Source: Uloborus plumipes
Lineage: Eukaryota > Arthropoda > Arachnida > Araneae > Uloboridae
Assembly: GCA_038373865.1 (NCBI GenBank)
Contig: JAXGGA010001046.1
Location: forward strand, 62,001-126,000
DNA length: 64,000 bases
Direction: 5' to 3'
How positions within the stretch are numbered: the first letter of the stretch is position 1; each line of letters starts with the position of its first letter. The translations under genes and the position numbers were made by a program. The notes under the pieces are model-generated. The model worked only from the letters and a program-made list of their open reading frames with translations. It had not been told where the DNA came from and made no database searches. This document shows, one piece after another, positions 32,801 to 41,562 of the stretch.

Positions 32801-33102
32801 ATAACAGAGTTCTAACTATAAACAAGGTCACTGTAATCAAGTTCAACAATACTTGCCCTTGTATTTCTAAAACTTTAGATAAATATTTTAATATAAATAT
32901 ATATAGAGAAAAAAATGTTTCAATGTAGTAATTTTTATTTTTGTTTAATTAGTACCTGTATGATCTGCTTATGAACTACTTGGAAGAAAGGGGGATTTCC
33001 AATGATTTTGCTGACCAAATGGTGAAATTTTTTACTGCATACGAACATAAGCTGTATATAAGTTTGCTACAAGGAATGAAGTCTTTTGTTGAAAAGAAGT
33101 AA
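12896..33102 (+). CDS. C1QBP: C1QBP (p32/gC1qR), mitochondrial matrix acidic protein, six exons
   Basis: Joining 12896-13124, 13863-14010, 14253-14346, 21890-22001, 31669-31757 and 32953-33102 gives 273 codons and a stop, with GT-AG at every intron. The human protein is 282 residues. The family (MAM33/p32) forms a doughnut-shaped acidic trimer in the mitochondrial matrix that supports mitochondrial translation and ribosome assembly; vertebrate forms were also found to bind the globular heads of C1q. Residues 1 to about 70 are basic and hydroxyl-rich with no acidic residue in the first 50, as for a matrix-targeting presequence. The mature part opens with GDQELAAFLTEEIENE, the hallmark p32 start. 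An acidic loop in exon 3 (AEDEDVVDNNEAKEPEPSE) matches the disordered acid-rich loop of the family. The C-terminus (YLYDLLMNYLEERGI then FVEKK) forms the family's helices. The introns are swollen by transposons but splice sites and frame are intact. Identity is confident. Confidence 0.95.
13863..14010 (+). CDS. C1QBP: C1QBP exon 2
   Basis: The acceptor follows a pyrimidine tract ending in GCCTCCAG, and the donor is GTAAAT. It encodes the N-terminal helix of the p32 fold (GDQELAAFLTEEIENEIKAQ) and the first strands (LPKLGDFICELSGADVTL). Confidence 0.92.
14253..14346 (+). CDS. C1QBP: C1QBP exon 3 (acidic loop)
   Basis: Acceptor AAATTAG and donor GTAAGT. It encodes TITIKANVNNSV, matching the family's strand that reads ITVTFNINNS in the human protein, and then the acidic loop. 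The exon ends on a codon boundary, and the intron that follows holds a 6.4-kb transposon. Confidence 0.9.
15148..15345 (+). repeat. Foldback-family interspersed repeat, single arm
   Basis: Begins ATGCAATACACTGCC and includes GGACTGCAGT, GGCATGGAATACGAAAGTAG, GAGTTGGAGGCAAAAATC and GGTAGCTAATGTG, in the order seen in the arm of the copy at 1128-2242. A short Tigger-like fragment precedes it at 15000-15140. It lies in C1QBP intron 3. Confidence 0.75.
15373..15665. repeat. Left terminal inverted repeat of the 6.4-kb element
   Basis: AT-rich sequence made of irregular ACTAAA, TTAGTT and GATTAATTTA units. It is mirrored at 21500-21799, where AACTAACGTTAATCGTCGTC faces GACGATGATTAACGTTAGTT. Confidence 0.8.
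15666..15913. repeat. Left GAGTA-type minisatellite
   Basis: Diverged units such as CGAGTATATACGTGTAAACA and TGTATTTCTGCGATCGTATA. The same unit in reverse complement makes up 20968-21480. Confidence 0.75.
15914..16090. mobile_element. Small nested MITE with CAGG ends and C/G runs
   Basis: Left end CAGGCCCGTCATT and inverted right end CAGGGACGTCATT match at 11 of 13 bases. The 177-bp body has G-rich and C-rich stretches near each end. I found no matching target duplication, so the exact borders are less sure. Confidence 0.55.
16112..17460. repeat. TATG tetranucleotide array (left arm)
   Basis: About 1.35 kb of GTAT units with higher-order patterns such as GTGTGCATGTATGAATGTAT repeated many times. 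Long open frames on both strands (His-Thr-Tyr-Ile on one, Cys-Met-Tyr-Val on the other) follow from the period of four and are not genes. Confidence 0.95.
17461..18507. other. Noncoding loop between the two tetranucleotide arms
   Basis: About 1.05 kb of non-repetitive AT-rich sequence between the TATG array and its inverted CATA counterpart. I see no long frame and no recognisable domain. Confidence 0.6.
18508..18632. repeat. CATA tetranucleotide array, inner part of right arm
   Basis: GTACATACATACATA-type units in the orientation opposite to 16112-17460. The array is split by the element at 18633-19914. Confidence 0.9.
18633..19914. mobile_element. Nested hAT-like element carrying an exon-like segment
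   Basis: Left end CAGGCACGTGCCGT and inverted right end CAGGGACGTGCCGT differ at one of 14 bases, followed on both sides by GGGTAGGC. Flanking 8-mers are both ATACATAC, which the surrounding repeat makes uninformative. The right third (19500-19740) is GC- and CG-richer than anything nearby. On the minus strand it carries an exon-like frame, described separately. Confidence 0.75.
19510..19583 (-). other. Exon-like segment inside the nested hAT element
   Basis: On the minus strand ACAAAGATGAGCTCG gives a good start context at 19582. The frame reads MSSKLHSFSAGLFDSPLQFG and then RYVQG before a possible donor GGCGGTGAGC near 19510. The preceding 150 bp is CG-rich, as in a promoter. It may be a captured host first exon or the first exon of a lost transposase. 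I do not recognise the peptide, and the frame beyond the donor becomes low-complexity. Confidence 0.35.
19915..20799. repeat. CATA tetranucleotide array, outer part of right arm
   Basis: About 0.9 kb of CATACATA units with CATCATACATA variants. It is the complement of the TATG array at 16112-17460. Open frames across it are artefacts. Confidence 0.95.
20800..20857. repeat. TA microsatellite
   Basis: About 28 TA units within the right arm of the 6.4-kb element. Confidence 0.95.
20968..21480. repeat. Right GAGTA-type minisatellite
   Basis: Around five diverged units of about 100 bp, each with a variant of TGTATACAAGCGCAGAAATA followed by ACGAGTATACTCG-type sequence. It mirrors the shorter array at 15666-15913. 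Confidence 0.8.
21500..21799. repeat. Right terminal inverted repeat of the 6.4-kb element
   Basis: ACTAAATCAATCTGATTACA-like units repeat here. The end TGCCCAACACTG is the exact inverse of the left end. Confidence 0.8.
21890..22001 (+). CDS. C1QBP: C1QBP exon 4
   Basis: Acceptor TTCTTTCAG and donor GTAAGA. It encodes FTVEIQKGKKILSFLCTYSH, matching the central strands of the p32 sheet (human FVVEVIKNDDGKKALVLDC), then DEDPSEAY. Confidence 0.92.
22441..25123. mobile_element. hAT-like element (ATTTAAATC family), enlarged by a nested insertion
   Basis: Left end CAGGGTGTAAAAAAATC and inverted right end CAGGTTGTCAATGATTTA. The exact 8-bp duplications are GCTATTTC (22433-22440 and 25124-25131). 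The ends are related to the compact copy at 31841-32162, sharing GTAAGGAACCCA and AAATTGGGATTGTC. The middle (23028-24931) is a separate nested element. It lies in C1QBP intron 4 and has no transposase. Confidence 0.88.
23028..24931. mobile_element. Nested hAT-like element with 8-bp target duplication
   Basis: Left end CAAGGCTGTATCCAG and inverted right end CAAGGCCGTATCTAG. The exact duplication is GCATACAT (23020-23027 and 24932-24939). The 1.9-kb body has several C/G homopolymer runs near each end (23134, 24245, 24883-24916) and no coding region that I trust. Confidence 0.88.
25211..26096. mobile_element. hAT-like element with TAGGGCTG ends
   Basis: Left TAGGGCTGTGCGATGTAG and inverted right TAGGGCTGGGCGCTACATCG. 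The exact 8-bp duplication is ATTCATTG (25203-25210 and 26097-26104). The 886-bp body carries CATCG repeats near both ends, probably transposase-binding sites. No frame resembles a transposase. Confidence 0.88.
26215..26829. mobile_element. hAT-like element with CAGGGC-type ends
   Basis: Left end CATGGCTCGAAAAAT and inverted right end CAGGGCCCGAAAATT. The exact duplication is ATGAGAAT (26207-26214 and 26830-26837). Subterminal copies of ACATGCCC and GGGCATGT occur near both ends. It is 615 bp and noncoding. Confidence 0.85.
26830..29329. other. C1QBP intron 4 with GC-rich dispersed-repeat-like patches
   Basis: At 26915-27110 a sharply GC-rich patch (TAGGGGGCTCTACCCCC, then TGCTCGCTTCGCTC) stands out. 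A second patch at 28090-28300 (ATTAGGGGGTGGGG, then GGTGCCGCCTAGACAATAGG) may be its other end. I could not define borders. The rest is AT-rich intron with nothing recognised. Confidence 0.4.
29330..30953. mobile_element. hAT-like element (GTCAAAAACC family), copy 1
   Basis: Left CAGGGTTGGCAAG and inverted right CAGGGTTGGGTTT. The exact duplication is CTTTTAGC (29322-29329 and 30954-30961). Both ends carry clusters of GTCAAAAACC. A second copy lies at 55025-55946. Comparing the two shows that 29594-30231 here is a later insertion. No transposase is visible. Confidence 0.88.
29594..30231. mobile_element. Nested element revealed by comparison with copy 2
   Basis: Left CACAGGCCAAC and inverted right CACAGGCCAACGATGAAAAA. 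In copy 2 the flanks are joined as AATCATAATTGAAGG, which gives an empty site. The body has a minus-strand coding-like patch at about 29860-30025. The superfamily is unknown, since the target duplication is not clean. Confidence 0.7.
31669..31757 (+). CDS. C1QBP: C1QBP exon 5
   Basis: Acceptor TGTGGTAG and donor GTAAGT. It encodes DSFQISEVSLYEGEYDDSKY, which aligns with the human FSIREVSF segment, then TVSGDIMDG. Confidence 0.9.
31841..32162. mobile_element. Compact hAT-like MITE (ATTTAAATC family)
   Basis: Left CAGGGTGTAAAAAATC and inverted right CAGGGTGTCAATGATT. The exact duplication is AATTAAAC (31833-31840 and 32163-32170). At 322 bp it is the short relative of the element at 22441-25123. 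It lies in C1QBP intron 5. The rest of that intron (32171-32952) holds nothing that I recognise. Confidence 0.9.
32953..33102 (+). CDS. C1QBP: C1QBP exon 6 (C-terminus)
   Basis: The acceptor is TTAATTAG. It encodes the C-terminal helices: YLYDLLMNYLEERGI, NDFADQMVKFF, HKLYISLLQGMKSFVEKK and then TAA at 33100. The human counterpart reads LYDHLMDFLADRGVDNTFAD, so the alignment is direct. Confidence 0.94.
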   Translation, partial: YLYDLLMNYLEERGISNDFADQMVKFFTAYEHKLYISLLQGMKSFVEKK

Positions 33103-33190
33103 ATGTAGTATTTTTCATTTGTCATACACATGTTATCAAATGTAATGTCTACTAATCATTGTTTCATGAGTAGATTTTTGTTTTCAATTT

Positions 33191-33196
33191 AATAAA
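33191..33196 (+). terminator. C1QBP: C1QBP polyadenylation signal
   Basis: AATAAA 89 nt after the stop codon, the first such hexamer downstream. Cleavage would fall about 10-30 nt later. Confidence 0.6.
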
Positions 33197-34956
33197 ATAT
33201 ACTATCGAGAAAATACAAAATTGTGTGTTGTATTTTACAGCTTGAAGGAGGTCAATGAAAAAAAGTGTTAAGTGGCTACAGAATATATGTTCATTAAATT
33301 GTAGTCAAGAAAAATTTTCATTCATCTGTGTCAAAAGGCTGATCATTCGATGTTTAAACCAGGAATAATAGATAGTTAACAACTAACCCTGGGACTTACT
33401 TTTAGATGTTTATGTTCTTCCCCTTATAAAATTATGGAAGATTATGTTTCAGAAATTTAGGGGTCAGGTTCTTAAATACTTATAAAATTTGGAAAAAGTT
33501 AAGAATGAAGATAAAATCAGAAGAAAACTCATTGATAACATATTGTAATCTAAAGAAACGTTTATTTATTAAACAAGGTAGAAAGAAAAAAGATTTGTTT
33601 AAGTAAGTTTCATGGCATAAAATCTTCACAAGTTATAAATAGGTACATAAATAGGTTTGAAGCCTTTGGGGGAACAAGGGATATTAGATAAGTTTTTTTT
33701 ATTTATATATCAGGGATAGGGAGGACTGACATGCTTTATGGAAATTGTAAAGAAACAATGAAGAAAAATGGCTCTTGCTCGTAACAAGATTTATTCTTTA
33801 TAAATACAATAAATAAAACATTGAACTTTAAACATTCAAAATATAATAACAAATACTTATATTTGACATTTTCACAATACTTCTTCCATTACAGGAGTTG
33901 ATTAAAATATCAAAGCAAATGATTTAAAAATGGCACCATTTCTCCCAAGAGCAATAAAACAAAAACATTAAATAATGTAAATTTTCAATAGTAAAGTAAC
34001 TTTCAATAATAAAAATATTGTACTCTTGTTTTAAATACTTTGATTAACCTTTGTAGCAGAATCTTGGCTTCCTTGGTTTAATCTCAAGCCTCATGGGGGA
34101 TACAAAATAATAAAAAATTACAACTCTGTCTACATTAGCTTGCCGATATAAAATTTCAAAATAGAGTACATCTGAACAAATGAGGTTGAAGATCTGTCAA
34201 AGCCACAGTTAGCGTTTAGGATTGCATTTGGCAGTTTGTATAACCTATTGTTACAAGAAACTTGTCTCTCCAAAACTAAAATAATCAATTACTAAAACTA
34301 TGAAAATAATGATTTTGACTTCAGCTACGATATTTTTATTTTGTTAAACCAGCACTTGCAGTATGCCTAAAAATCCATCCACTATTCTATAGAATAGATA
34401 AATTTAGTAAAATAATTCTGTCCCGGCCATATAGCAAAAATACAAGGAACAAGTTAAAAATTCCTTTCAGAAAATAAAAAAAATGTTCTCAGTGTTAAGT
34501 AGATAACCTGATGATTAGGAAAAACGGTTTTCGATAGAAGAGGCAGTGATGGTCAAGACTACCTTGAACCCTTAGGCCATCCTTAAGACTGCAAATTTTT
34601 TAACATTTAGTATATTTTCTTTAATACTAATGTTAAAGTTACTGAAAATAATTTTAGAATTGAAAGATTTAAAAAAAAGCATATGTTATTAAAATTAGTT
34701 TCTTTTTTATCTTTAAAAAAAAAAAAAGTTTTTTCTCGAAGCTTAAGGCTTGTTTGATTTTTTTTTTTAATTTTTTTTTTTTTTTTTTGACTTGAAATAG
34801 GATTCAGCAAATTATATGCAATTGAAATAAAAACAAAAAACTTCTGTGGAGAACATTTTCCTCCTAAGGAGTAATTTTGAAATATGTATCTTTATGTTTT
34901 TAAATTCTCTCCCAAAATGTACCTGGCTGCAATAGTGGTATTAGAATATACTAAAG
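33197..34956. other. Intergenic sequence between convergent genes
   Basis: AT-rich, with A/T homopolymers at 34714-34790. I see no gene or defined repeat. Confidence 0.4.
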
Positions 34957-36676
34957 CAATGGTTCTCAACGGGGGCGATACCGCCCCCTGGTGGGCGGTG
35001 GGAAGATGTTGAGGGGGTTGAACATATTTCGGCTGGCAGGGAGGTGGTGGACAGATTTTGGGCGATGGGTATATTTTCACATGTGCTTGTGAGAACATGT
35101 TTTATGTGGGGGCGGCAGGAAACCCTTATCTTTTAATCATCAAGGGATAGCTTAAAAATGTATTTTCTGCAGATATATCCCGTGCTTTGATCTTTTTCCA
35201 AACGTCATGAAGAATAGCCTAAAATTTGTCAACAGTACTTGAATTTGAAAACCACCTAACTTGACCGATTTTTTATGTCATTAGAACATCCCCCCTAACA
35301 ACATCAAAGGTAGAGGTGACAATCGCATTTTTCACAGTGCAGTATGAAAAAAATTTCTGGTAAAAACTCCCGAACCTTGACCATTCCCTCTTCAACAACA
35401 AAATAGTTTAAATTTTGTGTTTTTTATACTTTAAATTTGGAGAATGTTGGAAGGAGCTCTGACTCCCTAACATTACTAAACTTAGCCTTTAAATAACTTC
35501 AATTATGAAAAATCTTTATAAGAGACCTCTTTCTCCCTAGTTAAGTCTCAACACCACAAAACCTAAAATTAAAAAAAATGCATTTTTAAGACATTTTTAA
35601 AATAAATTTCGGGGCATATCCCCAATATTTTACTGCCGTCTTTACTCTGATGTCGCCAAAGGCATACTTATAAGTTTTGTTATCACCTTCAAAACGATAA
35701 ATTTGCTCAAAAATAATTTCTTTGAATTGAACTTATCTTGTGATTTGTAAATTTAACTTATACCGTTTTTTTTTTTTTTTAATTAAAACTTGATTTATAA
35801 TCTTCAAAGGTAACAGGTAAGGGCTAAGGTCATTATATATACGAGTCGACGCATTAAGATTAAGTTGCACCATTTTGGATCCAGCTCGTGTTATGTCTTT
35901 CTGGCGGTTAATGAATGATTGTTTTTTCTGGCAAGTTATCGCGTTTTGGTAAATTTTCAGGGTGAGCAATTATTAGTGGCACGTTAATTTAGCAAAGCTT
36001 GGCAATGTCTGAAATTTTTCTCTGTAACCCTATGAAAAAGTTAAAGTAAAAGGTAATGAATTGGATCCAAAGTAGTCGAACTTAAGCTTGATGCGTCGGC
36101 CTGTCTATATAGCGGCTCTAGTACGGGCCATAGTTTTAAGTCTTTCTCCCTCCTGGGAAAAATAGAAGGACCAGCTTTGTTATTGCCTTTCAGCAATAAA
36201 ATCCTATATCCGTACATAATGTTTAGGGGAAGCGTATTGTATAGTTGCAAGTAAATAAGAGGAAGACTTTTGGGATCGGACTGTTTAAGAACTTTTTGAA
36301 CGTAATGTATTTTTCAAAATATATTGGTTTTCAAACCAAATGTTGAAAACGGTGCATTTTTATTTCAAACTGTGTTGCTCTTATTTACCTTAAAAATGGT
36401 TCACTTTTTTAATGGACCCATTCTAGGCACTTAGTTGTTACTGACACAGCTTTTCAGAGGGGGAAAAATGTCCGCTTTTTCTAAAAATTATCTTGAAGGA
36501 AAAGAAAAGCATAAGTTTTTTTTACTCTGCAGTCATTTTTCAACTATCTGTTTGGGTAAAATTACGCCCCCCCCCCCCCCAACCTCTTCTACTTTTACGT
36601 CCGTCCGCAAAGGGGGCGCTGAAAAACTTTTCAAACCTGAAGGGGGTGGTAGCTGTAAAAAGGTTGAGAACCACTG
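34957..36676. mobile_element. hAT-like element with GGTTCTCAAC ends
   Basis: Left CAATGGTTCTCAACGGGGG and inverted right CAGTGGTTCTCAACCTTTT. The exact duplication is TACTAAAG (34949-34956 and 36677-36684). The left end continues into CCGCCCCCTGGTGGGCGG. The region 35180-35700 holds diverged units of about 100 nt with CATCAAAGGTAG and GCCTAAAATTTG, also found in the 9048-12124 element. It is 1720 bp with no transposase. Confidence 0.88.
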
Positions 36677-36684
36677 TACTAAAG

Positions 36685-38555
36685 GATTGAAATTTATCAA
36701 TTATATTATGAAAGTTCAAGTATTACATCAACAAAGATCTCTTTATTAGTGAACAGAATATATTATGTGACCAAGATTCTACTACATTCATAAAATTCCA
36801 TTGCTCTAAGAATGAAATTAAATATAAATAACATGAAATTAATGTTAAATAATACATAAGAGTGATGAATACATTAGAGTATAAAGACACTTAGATGTTT
36901 AACACACAATTAAGTAAAGATGTTGCTTCTTTTCTCCTTAAAAAATATGATTTTTTTGGGGGGGGGGGGGATTGTAAGAATAGCAATTCTTTGAAATTGA
37001 AAGCTTTTAAAACTCAACACATTGTAATTATCGGAAGTTATGAAAAAGCAATTTTATATTTACCATTAATTTTACTCCGATTTATATTTCACAAGCCTGT
37101 ATTAGAGGACTTGTATGCTTGTCATTTTGCCACTCCCAATTGAAAATTTTAAACCAATTGCATCAGAGTTGTTTTAAGTTTAAAAGCTTGAATTTAATTT
37201 TTACCAGTATTTATCTTCAGTTTCATGAACATTTCAGAAAATAAAATCAAAAGCTGTGATTTTTAACTGTAAATTTAAGCAAATACTTACGGGGAATTAT
37301 GTGAGTTATTCAAGTTTAATGGCTGGGACATGAGTAGTCCTATTATTTAATTGGCACACCTTGTATTACTTGTCTTTCAAACATGTTATTTTATTTTTCA
37401 ATTAATTTACAACTTTATTGTTTATTAATTATCTTATGATTCTGTCTATTGTTTTCTTTCAAGGTTTTTACTCCCTTGAACTAAATATATCCTTATAGCC
37501 TTCCCCTAAATTCACTAGAAGTTATAAAGCAGGGACCAAAATTGAGACTTTTTGAAAATTAAAGATCAGTCAAAATGGAAGAGTTTTACTACAATATTAA
37601 GTACAGGCTAAGATATCGTATGCTGAAAGGACGATGTTCAGCTAATCTCAAAAAATATTCAATAAACTTGCATAATCTATTTCTCACTATCATTCATCAC
37701 AGTTAAGTTTTAAACCAGAATATCCTTTAAAATACAAAATCAAAATAATTTCAATTTCTTTTTTTACAAAAGTTCTGTAGAGATGCAGAAACACATTAAT
37801 AATACAAATTTTATACATCATAAAATTTATGTACCATTATTTATACATATATATTGTTTACTTTTAATATTTTTTTGAATATTGAAAAATATTCATATTT
37901 AATTACCATACTGATAGAAAATGCACAGTATGAATTTTTATAGAAATTAATAAAAAGTTGATTTGAATAATTTGACATTTCTATCTGTCATTTTATATTA
38001 CCATTAAACCTTTTTTTTTAATGGGGAAAAAAAATTACATGAAAGTTTTGATGAAAAAGTCACGTAAATTATAAAAACTCTTAAAACAATTACAAACCAG
38101 TTCATTGAGCATTTAAGAACTTTTTTCCAAAGAAAAGGCAAGCTACACATGTAATTCTAATTTATAACATTATTATAATTTCAATTAGAATTTCCTTTTC
38201 TGATTTAGCCAGTTAATACACTTGTTGGTATACATATTATTGCACTGACATGATCACTCTTTTTCTTAAAATAGGGATGTCTACATGTTTTAGGGTTCTA
38301 CTTTTGAAAAATTGTGAAAAATTACTTATTATAAATCTGAAAATTATATTAAATCAGGTTCTTAAAAGAACCCTAATTTCTCCCAAACAAACCCCTGGTA
38401 GAAATTGCAACAAATTGCTAAACAGCGAACGAAAAGAAGCCCCTTTATTAGTAATTTAAATTATGGTGAGGAAATAAATGCAATTTAAAATTATTCAAAG
38501 TAGATTTTTGGTATCTAGTGAAATTTTAAATACTAAGTATAAAACAGTAAGTTCT
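36685..38555. other. Intergenic sequence
   Basis: AT-rich and featureless to my reading, apart from a G run at 36958-36970. Confidence 0.4.
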
Positions 38556-38681
38556 AATTTCACATTAGCTACTAGTTTTTTAGGCTCCAGCTTAGTTTAC
38601 TTCCTATTCCAGGCTGACGGATGCTAACAAGCACGAACTGCAGTCCTTGGATGGAACAACCGAGTTGGCGGTGTATTGCAT
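38556..38681 (-). repeat. Foldback-family interspersed repeat, single arm
   Basis: On the plus strand it reads from TTTCACATTAGCTAC through TCCTATTCCAGGCTGA and ACTGCAGTCCTTGG to GAGTTGGCGGTGTATTGCAT, the reverse complement of the arm in other copies. Confidence 0.75.
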
Positions 38682-39381
38682 GCTTCACCCCCTGACAGTT
38701 CTCAACTTCTTATTTTGTCCATGTAACATGTAATTTTGGAACTGCCCAACTGCAGGGGGGTTAAATACTAGATTTTTAAAAACGCGGAAAAAGATTTTTC
38801 TTCTGCTATTTACTTATAAAACAGAATTGTTTAGTTGCAGAAGAGTTTTGTATGCACAGTTGTCAACTCTTTACTACTAGCTTCCTTGTATCCCATCTGT
38901 GATGGTACATAATAGTACGGTGCGTTCCTATGACTTATTAAAGCTGAAAATTATGTTTGATTTTCTCAAAAAGAATGAAAATACTGCTTTTGTGTATTAA
39001 AATTTTCTAATAGTCTTGGTTAAAAACAAGTATTGAAGTTCTTCTAATAAGAGTTATTTCAATCAACTTTGTTTAAAATGAATAAAACTAACTATGATAT
39101 TTTTGTTTATTCAACAGAACAATATATAATTAAAAATTTCTGGGAAAACAATTTGCTGAAGATCTTAGTTTGATAGGGCCTTTTCTTTCTCAAAATTTCT
39201 TATGTGAACAACTATTATAGCCATATAGGAAAATGCATACTTACTTGTTTTAGTGGCTTTCGTTACTAGATCTTTGTTGAAAATATAAATAAATTTTAAA
39301 ATTCAGTAGTTTTTTTTTTCTTGTTTGAAATTAACTTGTACGCATATTGAAAACTAAATAGAAGCCAAAACTAAGTAAACA

Positions 39382-40206
39382 CCCGTGGCAGAAAGTTGCC
39401 GACGCAGCGAACTGTTGCAGAATCAGGGAGACATTGTGCAGAAAGATTTTAGTGGTTGGGAAGAAAGAAAAAAAGACTAAGAAGAAATGAAATAAATAAT
39501 AATAAAACAGCCAGCAGTGAAACCATTCTGTAGGTCTTAAAAGATTACTCATTTGTGGAACTATCCCCCCCGTTATTTGGGAATCAAAACAAATGTAAGC
39601 TTTTTTTTTTTTTTTTTACAAATTTAGGAGAAGTTATTGTCTCAAAATTTTTTAAAGCTGAGGTATTGCAAACACCATTTTAGGCTAACTCACCTGAAAA
39701 AAGGTAATTCAGGTACTCTCCAGCTTCTTAATTTTTGAAAATTGAAGTATTTAGAAACCAATTTTAAGCTATCTTTTGTGATTTTAGTGGAAAAGTGAGA
39801 GTTTTGGTTATTAAAAAAAAAAGAACGTCAAAACTTATTGCATGTTATCGTTCATATTAGAATATTGATAGTACTTAATTAATGTTTGGAACAGTGTAAA
39901 ATGCTAGCTGTATCAAAGTTTCAAGATATATTAGAAATATACCCATAAGAGGACAAGAAATTGGTGAACATTTTTTAATTGGACAAAGAAAAATCAAGGG
40001 AAATAATTTTTGCTCAAATAGTTAGTTAGAATTCAAAACTATGAAGCCATAGTACTGACATTAACATTTTTATAACTATAACCAGCTTGTGTTACTATAA
40101 GATGGTTGCATATATATTTATTATTGAAGAGTATTCTAATATTGCAGAAAAAAATTGGTTCTAGAAAACTTGTCGCAGAAAGCAGAAAAAAAATCTGCTA
40201 CTGGGA
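39382..40206. mobile_element. Decayed copy of the CCTGTGGCAGAA MITE family
   Basis: The left part (CCCGTGGCAGAAAGTTGCC) and right part (GTTGCATATATATTTAT, then GGTTCTAGAAAACTTGTCGCAG) match the compact copy at 43569-43855. About 500 bp of other sequence lies between them. The rest of the stretch up to 41055 is the presumed Orai 3' flank, without recognised features. Confidence 0.6.
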
Positions 40207-41055
40207 AGTAAACTATCTAATTGTAAGAGAAACTACATAGGAAATTCCTGGTACATATTTCCATTGCTTCATTAGTTGTTTACTAATTCATTTTTCTCGA
40301 GTAAACAAACTCTAAGCAATGGTTGTACTTTTACTCTTTTGTTTGCATCTTGTTTGAATTACATTACTGAACATTATAGTTTAGAGCATTAAATGTTTTT
40401 ATGGAAACAAAACAAGGACGCATTTGGGTTCATTAAAATTTGAAATAATTAATTTTTTCAATGCACTTTTTAGTACTTTTCCTAATGTTCTTTTTTATTT
40501 GCCATTTGTTGAAAAAATAAATTACAAAAAAAAAAATAAATAAATAAACTACTATAACTATAAAGAAAATTAAAGTATAAATACTGAACAAATACCAAAA
40601 TAACTTTTATGATACCACTTCAAATGAAAGACAACTATGGCAATGATAAATTGCTATGCTTTATCCTTGAACTGTATTATTTTTCAGACGGGAGATTAAA
40701 AAAAAGTGATACAGCTTAATTGAATAGACATGGAGGTAACAAATTTGATATACTCGTGCATGAGTTGATCTCTTCTGCCACAGTCAGAAAAAATTGAATA
40801 CTTATTTATAAGTTGACCCTTTACCTACAGAGAAAATTCGGTTTGCGTTTGTTGGAAATAGATGCTTGGAAAAGAATCAAAATGAAATATAAGGAACATG
40901 ATTAGACTCAGAAATGATGCATCTCACCTCACGGAGATTACTACATTTCTTGACGTTTCACAAGCATATACAGTGATTAATTAGTAATACAGATATATTA
41001 TTGCAACTTGTACCTTGTACATGTCACCAAACTGCATTGCACTCCAAATTAAAAA

Positions 41056-41562
41056 TCACACAGTCATCACGTAAGGCCCATTGATTGACAGCTCTGTCCC
41101 ATTATTTTGTAGCTGAGTAACCATGGTCTCCAATTCTCTGAGTCCCTGTGTTGACCTTTCATACTTATGAGCCACAAGTTTTCTGTAGAAATGCACAGCA
41201 AATACAACAAATATTACAACAACAGGAATTAAAATGATAGTCGCAGCAGCAGCAGCTGGTATGCTGTAATCATAAAATTTAACCCAACAGAGGATAGCTA
41301 TTTCTGCTAAGAATAATAAAATCCCAAAAACAGTAGAGCATGCCCAAGCAGCTTCAATGTAGCGATGCATCTTTTCGTGGGGAGATTCAGAAACCGCAGC
41401 AAGGCCGTGGATGCTAGCAACAGCTTCAACATTGGGCAAGATGCATGTTGAAATCATCAGTGCTAACAAATGTACTGCAACAAGTAATGTAGTGCATATA
41501 CTGAAAGCGATCAGCAAACCAGTAGGAATTTTGTTTGAAAGCTGTACCTCAACCATGGCAAC
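41056..41562 (-). CDS. Orai: Orai exon 2
   Basis: The acceptor is TTGTTTAG at 41570-41563. The exon opens with GTT GCC ATG, so the junction reads [12 protein letters not shown] exactly as in other Orai proteins. It encodes the rest of TM1 to the C-terminus (168 residues), ending in TGA at 41058-41056. Confidence 0.96.
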   Translation of the reverse strand, partial: VAMVEVQLSNKIPTGLLIAFSICTTLLVAVHLLALMISTCILPNVEAVASIHGLAAVSESPHEKMHRYIEAAWACSTVFGILLFLAEIAILCWVKFYDYSIPAAAAATIILIPVVVIFVVFAVHFYRKLVAHKYERSTQGLRELETMVTQLQNNGTELSINGPYVMTV